NCBI GenBank assembly: GCA_001632435.1
Contig: KV424021.1
Coordinates: forward strand, 1 to 64,000
DNA: 64,000 nucleotides
DNA from: Calocera cornea HHB12733
Taxonomy: Eukaryota; Basidiomycota; Dacrymycetes; Dacrymycetales; Dacrymycetaceae
Direction: 5' to 3'
Below, piece after piece: positions 1 through 11,174 of the stretch; the first letter of the stretch is position 1; every line of letters starts with the position of its first letter. The position numbers were made by a program, and so were the translations under genes. A model generated the notes under the pieces. That model searched no databases and was not told where the DNA came from. It saw only the letters and a list, made by a program, of their open reading frames with translations.

Positions 1-531
1 ATCAAGGCGACGTCGATAACTTGGTGATCGAGGGCCATTGGAACCGGGCAACGGGCGAGGGCCCAAAGGCGGCGGTGACGGAGAAGGGAGCAGCAACGGC
101 GACGGCAACGGTGTGCCAAGCTCAGAGTAGGTTACACTTTGGCTTGACGGTATTATAAGGTGGTCCGCTGTAGTGATGGAACCTTGACTGGAGGGATACT
201 GCGATGGTGCGGACTGCGAGATGGGTGGGCGGCTTGCTGATGAGGAGACATTGGTGGGTGATCGCCTCTGCTCGTCACCGCTTTCTGGTAGCGGCTGGCG
301 TCGCTCTGTAACAGGGGTACTCCAGTAGGAAGGAAATCGCGCCGGTCCTAATTGTGATATAGCCGGGAGGCGGACTGGTGAAGAGGGAGCAACGGATTGG
401 GCTCGTCCGTCGTCGTGAAGTTGCCGAGGGTGGGCTAACAACGGTGACGGCGAACGGTAGCTTTTGAAATTGGGGTACCGCGGTGCAAGACGTCCATTCT
501 TCTTATTCGGGGGAGTGAGATATGCCGACAT
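1..531 (-). CDS. Ser/Pro-rich protein, N-terminal part, cut by window edge
   Basis: An open frame of 177 codons runs on the minus strand from an ATG at 531 to base 1 with no stop. It begins MSAYLTPPNKKNGRLAPRYP and continues as a low-complexity Ser/Pro/Arg-rich sequence with many SP, PS and RSP dipeptides, as in disordered regions of fungal regulatory proteins. No domain is visible in this part, and the rest of the gene lies outside the window. The product is not recognised. Support comes from frame length and composition only. Confidence 0.5.
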   Translation of the reverse strand, partial: MSAYLTPPNKKNGRLAPRYPNFKSYRSPSPLLAHPRQLHDDGRAQSVAPSSPVRLPAISQLGPARFPSYWSTPVTERRQPLPESGDEQRRSPTNVSSSASRPPISQSAPSQYPSSQGSITTADHLIIPSSQSVTYSELGTPLPSPLLLPSPSPPPLGPRPLPGSNGPRSPSYRRRLD

Positions 532-796
532 TTGAGAAGGAGGTTTTGAGGCGGAGGGGATACAATAGAGGTGCGATGGATGGGGGGCAAGTACAACCCT
601 AAATCGAATGTGCGCGCATACAGGCAGGGTCTCAGCTGCTGCCGCAGAATCTCAAAGTGCAGGCGGAAGTACATGGATACAAAACGAGTGTATTAACGAT
701 TGGACAGCCCTAAAGGCCTAATACAAAGGAGTGCTGCCTCGCACGAGGTTGTGATGGGAAACAAGATGACTGGCTTCTGTTCAGACGATGCCTTGC

Positions 797-1700
797 TTAG
801 GAGGCGGAAACCATGGGAATGGAAATGTGGCGAGGTTGCGCTGCCGAGTCCTCGAAAGTGATGACGGGTGTGTATCCACCAGAGAGCTGATAGAGCCAGC
901 TCTTCCAGCTGAGTAGCCAATCACTGGGTAGAAGCCATTGATTGGCAGCCAGCCATTCGTTGGAAGCCTCCAGTCCGCGCTCTTTGTACAACTTCTTCCA
1001 CTTGGCACCTCGCTCCCTGCCCTCCTCGTAACGACGACGAAAGTAAGACTCGTCCTCGAGAACAGTAGCGGGGTTGCCAGAGCGACGGATGTTGGTGGTT
1101 AGGTGATCAGAACGTGCTGCAGCATGATCGTAGATGGGCGTTACAGCTTGATAGGCAGGTGGCGTATCGGAAGGATCGTAATGAGAGTCTTCGGTCTCTA
1201 GACTCATATGAATAGGATTGGCGTCCATGATTGACTTGAGAGCTTTGGGATCAGCTTCAAGACGATAAAGCAACGCGAACACCTCTTCAGTCGCGGTACT
1301 CGAAACGGGGCTTGGAGAGAGCTTCGCATCCTGCACGTCGATGCTGCGAGAGATGGACTCGACCGAGAGGTTTGCTGGTTGATGTTTGCCGTCGAAGGGT
1401 GCATGAGGAATGCATTTAGGAGTAACGACACCAATACCCGGACCAGGATCGGATCCTGGACCACCGGGATGGTGGCACTCGTCACCCCGGAGGCGGGCAA
1501 CGGTGGGGGTGGCCGAGGCAGTCGGATGACCGCACATCAAGCCTAAAATGTCATCGTGCCGTTCGCTAAAGACTGACGGATTGTCTATTCAAAATGAGGC
1601 TATGTCAAAGCCAAAGAGCTAGATGGAGCGTACCGGGGGCCATAGCGCTTGCGTATCTCCCGAGAGCTTGCGCCTGGGCGGATGTGTATTCGATCTTCAT
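797..1700 (-). CDS. hypothetical protein, two exons
   Basis: Predicted exons are 1634-1700 and 797-1542 (270 aa), joined across a 91-nt intron (1543-1633) with donor GTACGC and acceptor CATTTTAG. The protein starts MKIEYTSAQAQALGRYASAM. It has a Gly/Pro-rich stretch near residues 40-55, an SPSPVSS segment, and a charged middle segment (ESYFRRRYEEGRERGAKWKK) followed by tryptophans near the C-terminus. I do not recognise a family. The 3' end of the intron is one copy of a ~25-bp repeat also found at 2786-2807 and 3374-3398, so the exon 2 border is less certain than usual. It faces away from the next gene. Confidence 0.4.
1542..1566 (-). repeat. dispersed ~25-bp repeat, copy 1
   Basis: On the plus strand this reads CCTAAAATGTCATC followed by GTGCCGTTCGC. 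It matches, in inverted orientation and with one mismatch, the sequence at 3374-3398, and it matches the right arm of a hairpin at 2771-2807. On the minus strand it forms the acceptor end of the predicted intron of the neighbouring gene. Confidence 0.8.
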
Positions 1701-2314
1701 GGTTGCGGAAGGAACAAAGGTTCCCCTTAGTACGCAGTGAGCTGAGACGACGTTGTTGAAAAGAAAATGCAACTCACTTTGGTATTTACTTTGGATTTGC
1801 TTGTAAGTTGAATCTGGCTGAGTTTCGGGGTTGATGGTCGTTCGTGAGAGAAAAGGGGTATCAGGCTCCGCCGCCAGCACAGCACTATGACCAATATCGT
1901 CGTCATGTGACTTTGACGCCCGTATGAAAGGATGTGGCTGGCCAAGCCATCAGGGTCTCTTTCTTGGTCAACTTTGAAATGATGGCATCCAATCACCGAA
2001 CAATAACGTCCGCTGATCGAGAACATTACTCGTTGAGGTAGTACAGCGCGTAGAAAACGACACAATGTCGCTTTCAGCAGGTGAGCGATGCGGCTGCCAA
2101 AGCGGTGATTGATATGCTCACCGTGGTCAAAAGTAACGAGGCTGCCACGTGCCGAATAGGGGAAGAAGCCCGCACCGCCCTGCAAATCCGGCCGCAGCTG
2201 CGGAGGCTGTTATACTTTGCCAGGCGGGCACATATCCTCTGTCTCCCCCTCTTTTCACAATACCATCATCAAGTACACTCGATATCGACTCTTTCAAATA
2301 CATACCATCATCCA
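1701..2314. other. intergenic region between divergent genes
   Basis: This 614-bp stretch separates two genes that point away from each other and presumably holds both promoters. I see no convincing coding frame or RNA gene. CT-rich sequence and TACACTCG-type motifs lie just before the ATG at 2315, as is usual for fungal transcription start regions. Confidence 0.5.
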
Positions 2315-3274
2315 ATGGACACCGAAAGCGATGCTGACGGGGCATCCCTCCTCGACGGCGACGCCAATCTCGACGGTCCCGATCAAGCTCTGATCAGCGC
2401 CGACAAAGCACTGGTCCGCACGCTCAAGTCTCCCGTGGACGACGGGAAAAAGAGCATCTCGCGCTCGTCTTCTGGGTCCTTCAAGACGGTCGAGCTCGAT
2501 GCGAAAGGCACTCCTTTGTCCGACCAGCCCGGCATATCTCATACGGCGTCGTCCATCAGTCATATCCGCGCGCGCCCTGTCGTCAATACGGTGCACGCTA
2601 CCGCCGTCGAGCTCAAGCTGCGTCCCGTCATGGCTACGGCGAGGGAAGAAGGCGTCTTGAACGTCCTGCGGGCCACGGGCACGCACTTCACAGCTGCAGG
2701 TCGCGCTGCGATGGGCGATGAGCTGGGCGCTATGGAAGAGGGCAGGATCGCCGAGGTGAGTCTGTCTGTTGGCACGATGACATGTAAAATGTCATCGTGC
2801 TGTTCGCCCGCAATTGCTTACCTGTTTCCAGGACAAGAACGAAGGCGATCTCACAGACGCTGAGAAGAAGTTGGGCGTGCGCTCTGCCTATGGATACGCC
2901 TCGTTCAAGTCCTTCGGGGGGGAAATCGCTGCGGCCTTCGGCACGGTGCGCGGCTTCACTGCTGAGGAGAAGGAAGAGAGGGCGGAGAAGTGGAAGACGA
3001 TGAGCGGGTGGGAGCGCTCTTTGCTCGCCATCCAGATCTTCTTCGGCTGGATCCTGTGTGTCATCGCCTGGTTGTTCGAGCCGGTTGGCCCTTGGGTGAA
3101 AGCAAACCCTCGGAAAGCTCTCGGGATTCTCAGTACGTGCTTGGCTGGATGTATTGTGTTGAACAGTGGCTAATGGCTCTTACAGTTGTCTGGATTATCG
3201 CATTGGATCGTGGCGTGAGCGTCTGGACGATGGTGACGACCACGCTGGATTCTTATAAGGCGAAGAAAGCGTGA
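2315..3274 (+). CDS. hypothetical membrane protein, three exons
   Basis: Exons 2315-2755, 2832-3132 and 3186-3274 give 276 aa. The first ~145 residues are hydrophilic and Ser/Asp-rich (MDTESDADGASLLDGDANLD). The C-terminal part has two hydrophobic stretches: one around FFGWILCVIAWLF after WERSLLAIQI, and a second around LGILSIVWIIAL, ending YKAKKA. This suggests a small protein anchored by two C-terminal helices, with the long N-terminus facing the cytosol. Intron 1 (76 nt) contains a perfect 12-bp inverted repeat related to the dispersed repeat at 1542 and 3374. The family is not recognised. The splice sites keep the frame exactly, so the gene model is fairly firm even though the function is unknown. 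Confidence 0.65.
2771..2807. repeat. hairpin inside intron 1, related to dispersed repeat
   Basis: GCACGATGACAT (2772-2783) and ATGTCATCGTGC (2789-2800) are a perfect 12-bp inverted repeat with a 5-nt loop. The right arm with its flank (2786-2807) equals the repeat at 1542-1566 apart from one base. It lies wholly within a 76-nt intron. Confidence 0.8.
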
Positions 3275-3922
3275 CAAGGCCGCGTAGATACCGCCCTTGT
3301 CTTTACAGTCTTATGACATGTCGCTCGTTAATGACACTCTTTTACAACGTTTACAAACTTGGGCGGCTTATTGGCGAACGGCAAGATGACATTTTAGGTA
3401 AAAGTGAATGATGCGCATTACTACGCTAGATCGATGATAGAGACGGACGGACCTCTTGAGAGAAGCCTCAAATCGAATGTGACGATGCGGGGAGAAATGT
3501 GAACAGCACAAAACTATTTCGTCTAGCAAGTTGGCATTGTTATCTAATTATTAATTCAGAAGGGAGAGTGGGTGCCCCGGTGACAAGCCCCAAATCAAAT
3601 ATGCGAAAGAAGGGACGGACCGGCTATGTGCCAGTGGCAAGATACCCGGTAAAGTCGTCCAATTCGTTCGGAGCTTGAAAGGCGCTGACTAATTACTTTG
3701 GGAATAAGAAAAAATAAACGAGACCACGGCTGGGTCTCATGAGACTACCCAGTCCCTGGGCTGTTTCGACGCGCGAAACGAAGCTGTCCATTCTGCCATT
3801 CCATATTTATAGGGCGTCCCACCGGCCTCAGTGTGACAGGGTGCTGAATTTGAATGCGAGCAGCCGCCATCCGCAGGCTCCAGCACACCGCTTCACTCCT
3901 TACTGCGAGCACAGAACGAGCC
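3275..3922. other. intergenic, with repeat copy 3
   Basis: This 648-bp stretch separates the membrane-protein gene from the first pyrophosphatase gene. It contains the third repeat copy at 3374-3398. The 3' part (about 3700-3922) is the presumed pyrophosphatase promoter. No coding frame is supported. Confidence 0.5.
3374..3398 (+). repeat. dispersed ~25-bp repeat, copy 3
   Basis: It reads GCGAACGGCAAG followed by ATGACATTTTAGG. It is inverted relative to copy 1 at 1542-1566 with one mismatch in 25, so copies 1 and 3 are arranged like terminal inverted repeats around 2315-3274. I see no obvious target-site duplication. Confidence 0.8.
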
Positions 3923-5142
3923 ATGTCTTTCCGTGAGTTCTGGGCGGCTTGCTGATCGCAAACGTGAGTAAGGGCTGAGTTGTTGCGCGCAGCTACGTAC
4001 GGAACTCGCCTCATTGGTGCTGCCAACACCCTCGGTGCGTGGTTCGGCGCATAAATGTGCTTTCTCGCTGATTCGTACCAGAGCACCGTGTCTACACCGA
4101 GACGAAGGACGGGTCCGTCGTGTCGCCCTTCCACGACATCCCGCTCTTCGCCGACGCCAGCAATGGCATCCTCAACATGGTCGTCGAGGTGCCGCGCTGG
4201 ACGAACGCCAAGATGGAGATCTCCAAGGAGGAGCCGTTCAACCCCATCAAGCAGGACATCAAGAAGGGCCGCCTGCGCTTCGTGAGGAACTGCTTCCCGC
4301 ATCATGGCTACATCTGGAACTACGGTGCCTTCCCCCAGGTGAGCCTGCTCGCGCCAGGGTCCGATTGTTGCGGAGCTGACCGGGTGCGGAGTAGACCTGG
4401 GAAGACCCTAACCAGACGCACGCCGAGACGAAGGCGAAGGGTGACAATGACCCGCTGGACGTGTGCGAGATCGGTGAGCAAGTCGGCTACACCGGACAGG
4501 TCAAGCAGGTCAAGGTCCTCGGTATCATGGCGCTCCTCGATGAGGGCGAGACCGACTGGAAGGTCATCGTTGTCGACGTCAACGACCCCCATGCTTCCAA
4601 GCTCAACGACATTGAGGACGTTGAGAGGCACTTCCCTGGCTTGATCCGTGCTACCAACGAGTGGTTCCGTATTTACAAGATTCGTGAGCTTGATACTACC
4701 GCTTGGAGGCGCATATATGCTGACTGCAGCGCTCAGCCGATGGTAAGCCTGAGAACGCCTTCGCCTTCTCCGGTGAAGCCAAGAACAAGAAGTACGCTAC
4801 CGAGATCATCCACGAGTGCCACGAGGCCTGGCGTCGTCTTATCACCGGCGAGACCCCGGCTAAGACCCCCTCCTACGACCTCTCGATGTATGCTTCCAAT
4901 GACGGTGGTTTATTACACCGAAGCTAACTCACACTGACAGTACCAACACCACGATCGAGAACTCTCCCGGCTTTGTTCGCAAGAGCGACCCCGTCTACAC
5001 CGGCCTCCCCGTGGACTCGCGGAAGCCTGCTGCCCCCATCGATCCTTCTAGTACGTGGCGCTTACGGCACGTACATACCGGGCACATAGACTGACTTTCA
5101 CCAGTCTCCAAGTGGTTCTACATCTCTTCTGCTCAGATCTGA
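3923..5142 (+). CDS. IPP1: inorganic pyrophosphatase (cytosolic type), active copy
   Basis: Seven exons (3923-3932, 3993-4034, 4082-4338, 4395-4683, 4737-4887, 4941-5050, 5105-5142) give 298 aa, close to the ~287 aa of yeast Ipp1. The enzyme hydrolyses pyrophosphate to two phosphates and so drives biosynthesis forward. Family I hallmarks are all visible: [32 protein letters not shown], the metal-binding signature [24 protein letters not shown] and WFRIYKIPDGKPEN. The start is set by a 10-nt first exon joining to give [20 protein letters not shown], which matches the usual N-terminus. Introns are 47-60 nt. The fourth intron carries GCATATATGC just before its CTGAC branch point. A diverged paralog follows 290 bp downstream on the same strand. 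Confidence 0.93.
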
Positions 5143-5432
5143 GCTCGCAATATTCAATCTGCACAGCGAGAACAGGAGATATGGAGGGGCGGTCTCAATG
5201 AAGTTGAATAGTAATTGCGCTGCATACCCCGCTGTATGCGTGGGTACTGCAGACGAACAAAATGAAATGCCATATGCACGGGCGCTAGAGCATGTATGCA
5301 TGTTGCGTGTTTCAGGAATGCGTTGGAATGCGGGAAACCGACATTGGGGGAACAAGGCTGATGAGCACTGCCGTTGCCAGGAATGCCAGCAACACATGCA
5401 TACATTCCCTCTTCACGACCATTAGACGATCC

Positions 5433-6751
5433 ATGTGTGAGCGTGAACATGCCAGTTGGATACGCTGCTTACTCCCACCAGCAGCAGGATACCGACCTCG
5501 TCAGATTGGCCCATTGAACACGCTTGGTGAGTAGTACTTGGTCTGCTCCACAGACGTTGCGCATATACGCACCTTGGTACCGGAATGCATATTTGGCTGT
5601 ATACGCGCATCTTGTTTTGCTCCTTTCTATGTGCATATAAGTCATGGCGCATATTTGTTCCTACTTCGCCCATCTGAGAGCTGACGCATAATCGCAGAGC
5701 ACCGTGTCTACCTCGATAGGGATGGTACGGTCGTCTCGCCCTTCCACGATGTACCGCTCTTTGTCGATCAGCAGAACTACACCCTCAACATGGTCGTAGA
5801 GATCCCGCGCTGGACGAACGCTAAACTGGAGATCTCAAAGGAGGAGCCATTGAATCCCATCAAGCAGGACACCAAGAAGGGCAGACCACGCTTCGTCCGC
5901 AACGTATTTCCGTACAAAGGCTACATCTGGAACTACGGTGCTTTCCCACAGGCGCGCTCTACTCCATGCATCCAATCTGCGGTGAATCCATTCTGACTGC
6001 TTTCGCCATTTTAGACGTGGGAAGATCCCAACAAGACGGAGTCCGACACGAACGCAAAGGGTGACTGCAACCCGTTGGATGTGATTGAGATCGGCGAGGA
6101 GGTCGGTCACACTGGGCAGATCAAGCAGGTCAAGGTGCTCGGCATCATCGCGCTTATCGACGAGGGTGAGACGGACTGGAAGGCCGTTGTTATCGATGTC
6201 CGCGACCCTGACGCGGGGAAGCTCAACGATATCGACGATGTAGAGAAGTTCTTCCCTGGCCTCCTCCGGGCCACAAACGAGTGGTTCCGCCTCTATAAGC
6301 TCCGTGAGAGGAGTTGAGTTCGCTTGTAATTGAGCGATTGACATGGGTCTGCAGCTGAGGGCAAGTCCGAAAATGTGTTCGCGTTTTCGGGCGAAGCGAA
6401 GAACAGAAATTACGCCATCAACGTCATCAACGAATGTCACGAAGCGTGGTGCCGCCTCATCAAGGGCGAGACTGCCGCGAAGACTGAGACGTACAATATC
6501 TCAATGTAGGTGTTCATGCTTCGTGTTGCTGGAATTGCACGCCTGATTCCCTACCTACAGCAAGAACTCCACGATCCAGAGCTCCTCGCAGCTCGATCGC
6601 ACATACGACGGCGTCCCTACGGAGTCCGTTCTTTCTCCTGCGCGCATTGATTCCGCCAGTGCGTATCGATTCTGGGACATAATACAGGGAACAGACATGC
6701 TAATGAGTGGTAGTCGACAAGTCGTTTCACATTGGCTTCGCCACGATCTGA
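5433..6751 (+). CDS. inorganic pyrophosphatase paralog, probably impaired
   Basis: A tandem duplicate of the preceding gene. Predicted exons are 5433-5436, 5482-5526, 5698-5951, 6015-6303, 6355-6505, 6561-6658 and 6714-6751 (292 aa). Intron positions are the same as in its neighbour. The PPase fold motifs remain ([60 protein letters not shown]), but the signature is [10 protein letters not shown] instead of GDNDPLD. The middle Asp (D117 in yeast numbering), which contacts the attacking water, is Asn here. Intron 3 (5952-6014) starts GC rather than GT. Intron 2 is long (171 nt). The 4-nt first exon is my best guess: it gives [19 protein letters not shown]. The gene is intact as a reading frame; loss of activity is an inference from the substitution. 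Confidence 0.8.
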
Positions 6752-6935
6752 GTATAAGGAGTTTGGTGTGCGAAGGTAGAGTCAGGGAGGGGTGACAATC
6801 AGGTTGAAATGAGACAGAAATTGCATTAGCCATTGATATAAATACAGTATGTGGGATTGCTGCAGACGATTGAGATCGCAAAAGAATTGCGTAAAAGCCA
6901 AGGAACATGCGATGAATAAAGGTGGTGATATGGTG

Positions 6936-9900
6936 CTATATTGTCTCAACGGTGACCTCTGTGGAGGGCGGAACTGGCGGGTATCGACAGTACTTGTCAG
7001 CAACGAATGTAACAGTCCACGTTCCTGTGAAATCCTCATTCAGTGACAACACTGAGGCGGACACTCTGCAAACGCACCTTCCAATGCTGAAGAGAAACGG
7101 TATTCCTTGTCTTTATGACCGGTGATCGTGTGTGTCTCCAACACCTTGCCAGCCTTCCCCTTCTTGCTGATCTCCGATCGTTGGTATGTGAAGGTGAAAG
7201 GGGGCTCGCCGGTAAAGGCGAAGACAATTTCCGCCTGATCTCCTTCTCTGATGCTTTCCACTGACGCCCGACCAGGAGAGATGATGGCAGATGGCAAATC
7301 ATGAATGACCGCCTTGACGCTGTCAACTTGGGTAATACAGAGGTTGTTCTGATGCGAGATGGATTTGACTGTGAAAGTACCCGCTTTCTCCGCCACACGG
7401 CTGAACTTGGCAGACTTCGATGTCGGTCGGCTTTCACGCCCATTGAAATCGTATGTGACAATCCAAGGCGACGTTCCTTCGAGTTGATATTGCAGGGTGT
7501 CGCCTACACAATAGTCGGTGCGGGTCTCCATTGGCAGAATTGCAGCTGTTTCGGCAACATCCATGAAGAGGGATCGCTGTTCGGATTCGGAAGGCATCTC
7601 AGGACACCCATTAGCGTCCTTGACCGATTCGATCCGGACGGCATGGGGCCCAATCTTGTCGAACGTGTACGCCGGGAACTCCACATCCCATTGATTCGAG
7701 GTTACAAGGATGGTTTCGGTTCGCCGTGACGTGGAATCCGAGTTCTTGATCGACAAGGTCACTTCGAAGGGCGCTTTACCCTTGAGAGCGAGTTCTGCGT
7801 TCGGGAATCCTTTGCGGCGAATGAGAGAGTCATGCAAGCAGAATGGCAGGCGAGCGTCCGATTTGAATGAGGCAGATGGCTTAGCCAAAACTTCTTGCTC
7901 CAGGGATGGCAGGTTGGGGGTCCGAATATCGTAATTGGTATCCTTCATACCATAGATGGAGTATAAGTGTTTCCCAGGTGGCGAGGAAACGAGTTCGATT
8001 CTGGCGGACTTTAAAGGGCTTGCAATTTCCAGCGGCGGCGCTTCCGAGGCGTGTCCCTCAAGCTCGTGCTTGTAGTTCACAGTGAACAGAGGCGTTCCTA
8101 TCAAATTGGTCAGCACTGTGCCGCTCCAGTGGGTCTGCATGCCTACCAGACAGCTCCAGGTCGACGTGATCAGAGCCACCTTCGCAGATCGCCTTCCGGA
8201 CAATCTTTCCATTCTGGACCTGTTCACCAGCCGTAGTAGGCCAGTGTACAGAAGGACGATCGATGAACGTGATCGGCGCGGAGATCTGCTCGTCGCAGTA
8301 GCCTGCACAGCCATGGGCATCGACAACCTCCAAGAGGCGGTACCTCCCGGCGTGAGAAACAGTCAAGTCCTCGCTCTGGCCTCTGACGGTGGTCCAGTGA
8401 GGCACACCATCGTCAAGATTCTCCCACCGCACTCGTATTGGCTGGACAATCTTTAGTTTTGCACAAAATGAAGTGGCGATGATGGAACGTACCCCGTCTC
8501 CTGTCACACGAACAGGTAGCTTGGTGGACTTGCCCTGGATGATATGAACATCCCTCATTCCAGCTGCAGCACCGGTGAACCTTGCTGTTGCCTAGAAACA
8601 TGTGAATTCCAGTATAGGCGGGGTAAATTCCACCACAGCGCACTTTGTTACGAGACACATCCACCCCAATTCGTGGGCGGTTCAAGGCACGGCGGCATCC
8701 CTTCTTGTCCTCGACGCTTACTACTCGGATGAGCAAGGTAAAGATGCACAAACAGGACATGCGTACCCAGAGCAATATCGAAGTGTCCGCCATATTCATG
8801 AACATCAGACGGTAGAGGGATACTGACTTGATAGTCCTTGGAGGTGATGCCCGTGAGGCGGAGCGGCTTGGTTTCATGTGGGCTCGAGATCTGGAGCTCG
8901 ATATTCCACGGTGCGACACCCTGGAGCTTGAGATCGATATCGAGGCTATCCCCAGAGCAGGACCATAGCTTGAGAGGCTGCGCGGAAGGCCGGACCAAGT
9001 CAGCGTCTGCGTGTGTGTGCACGACTTGCGTCGCGGTGCTGGTTTGCTGTGCCGGTTTCTGCTTCTTGTAGTGATTGTCGCCGAACTCGGTTAGGCTGTA
9101 CTGGTAACTTCCGGGACCTTGATTGGGCTCTAGCTGCAGGTCGTACTGGGTGTTCTGGATGTTGGGGATATTCCGGGTATCCACGACGCGGCCGTCTTTC
9201 TTGACACTGTAGGAAATGTAGAACGGAGGCGTGCCCTGGAAGACTATATGCGCCATGAAGCCCGTCTCCACCTCGCTGGAAAGTATGTTAGTAAGAGTAG
9301 TATTCAGTAAGTGCCAGCGCATGCACTTACCAGTTCTTATCAACCATAGGCTCAAACTCTACCTGCATGCTAGGTTCGGGCCAGACAAGCACACGACAGA
9401 CCTCCGGCTCCTTAACAATACCATCGCACAGTTTGCCGCCGACGCCAGTCAGGGTATAATCGCCGGGCTCGGTGACCTCTATGCTCTGTGTGCGGAGCGT
9501 GTGGAACGAGACAGGACGCAGCTGCTTGGATGCCTTGCCATCGGGAGAGATGTGCTGAATCTGGACGTCCCAAGGCGCGTCAGACGCGTTGCCGTTGCTG
9601 ACTCGTAGCGGCAGGCTCATTGACGCTCCTTTCGCCATGCTCCTCGGTCGTTCGACAGAGCAGGTAGTCCATTGCACATTCGGTTGGGAAAGTACATTGA
9701 CAGTAAAGCTGCTCAAGCTGGCACTTGGTAAATGCCCTTCAGTCACAGTGTTGCCAAGGCCATCAGTGACCGACGTCAAGCCATACGAGTAGGATCCGGC
9801 TTTGGGCAGCTCAAGCGGCACAGGAACTTGGATAACTTGAGCGCCTCGCGAGGTCTGAGTGGACGTTGAGTACGATAGATGGAGCATAAGAGAGAATATG

Positions 9901-11174
9901 CGCACATTCAAGTCATCATCTATCCCGTTTGCATACAGGTCCTCCCGTTTCCCATCAAACTCTCTCCAGTAGTGCACGGACAACGGTGGCATTCCCTTCA
10001 CTACCAAGGTGCCTTCGAAGGTGTCTCCTTGGCATTTCGGTATAGCATGTGGCTCGCGTGAGTCCACTTCGAGGCTGACATTCGGACACTCGGGAATGGT
10101 AATGGTGCCGCCAGCAATATGGATCTCCTCATCTTCAGAGTCGAGAATACTGTCGAGCCGTACAATACCAGGGCGATCCACCTTGATGTACACCAGACCC
10201 TTTGTGTCTTCCAGCTGTAACGGCGTCTGACCCTCAGGGTTCGACTCGATTACCTTGCGCTGCGGTGGTTCGGGACCGAACTCTTCTTCTGGCATGCCCG
10301 ACGGGTACCGCTGAACCAAGGCGAGGTTTCCCAATCCATGTCGGTCAACGGAGATATACCGGATGTCGGACGCGTCGTCCAGAGACTCAATACTGAACTT
10401 GATGCTGTGGGGGACGGTATTGTTTACGAGCACGGGGATGCTGATGGACTTGTGGCCGGCGGCGAAACAGTACCGCATGCCTTGTGGGTTGAGCTCGGCA
10501 GTGCTGCAGGACTATGAGTTCCAGTCTCTGCACGTAAGGTGCATATACGCACCTGACGGGAGAAAGGCGGACTGTATGCTGTCCCATAATATGCGAACGC
10601 GGCTGCACCACATCTTGTACGCGCACACGATGCTCCGAAATAGAAAGTTGGTAGTCAAACATGCCTGAAAATGCATCAGTACGGGCAAGCGAATGTAAAG
10701 ATAACTGACGTACCCCGAACAGACGTGGGTATAAGAACGTTGGTAGGTATCTAAATGCTATTAGCCTTGAGCGCAAATCTGGGGCAACGCGCATACCTTG
10801 TAGTTGCCCATAAGCAGCCAATTGAACAGAAGCGCGACGAAGACGAGGCGGAGCCGCACGTTCAGCGGCGGCATGAGCCACGGTATTCGCAGCAGCGGCA
10901 CGAGCAGGATACAAGCCGTGTCCACAAAGCTCCACCAGTAGAGCAATGTGGACAAGGACGAGCCGGATAACTGGGGAACGTAGTGCCGAAGCAGCTCGTA
11001 CAACTTGACGCTCTATATGCGGGTCAGCAAATCCCGGGGAGGGAGTTGAAGAGTACACACCTGTATCAGAACGGCCATGCCGATCACGTACGAGCGCTGA
11101 GACGCTACATCGAACCAGCTTTCGGGCACGAGGGGTTTTGGAGGAGGTGGAGCGGTAGCCGGCTTGGTAGCCAT
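6936..11174 (-). CDS. POM152: nuclear pore membrane glycoprotein POM152
   Basis: Twelve exons: 11061-11174, 10797-11012, 10714-10750, 10553-10664, 9906-10503, 9331-9854, 8767-9275, 8644-8720, 8493-8591, 8147-8441, 7078-8097 and 6936-7024. They give 1229 aa (yeast Pom152: 1337). The protein anchors the nuclear pore complex in the pore membrane. Hydrophobic helices lie near residues 28-46, 58-82 and 90-106 (e.g. LLYWWSFVDTACILLVPLL). They are followed by family segments GMFDYQLSISEHRVRVQD, VQPRSHIMGQHTVRLSPVST and ARFTGAAAGMRDVHIIQGK. A long lumenal part has repeated Ig-like units (GTPPFYISYSV, GEPPFTFTYQR, GTSPWIVTYDF), and the C-terminus reads GTWTVTFVADKYCRYPP. Two introns are exactly 51 nt and have no in-frame stop, so retention would keep the frame. 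The start at 11174 gives MATKPATAPPPPKPLVPESW. Confidence 0.9.

Noticed and set aside
1542..3398. Calling this a transposon
   Set aside because: The enclosed gene has no transposase motif, no target-site duplication is visible and one copy is inside an intron; reported only as a repeat arrangement.
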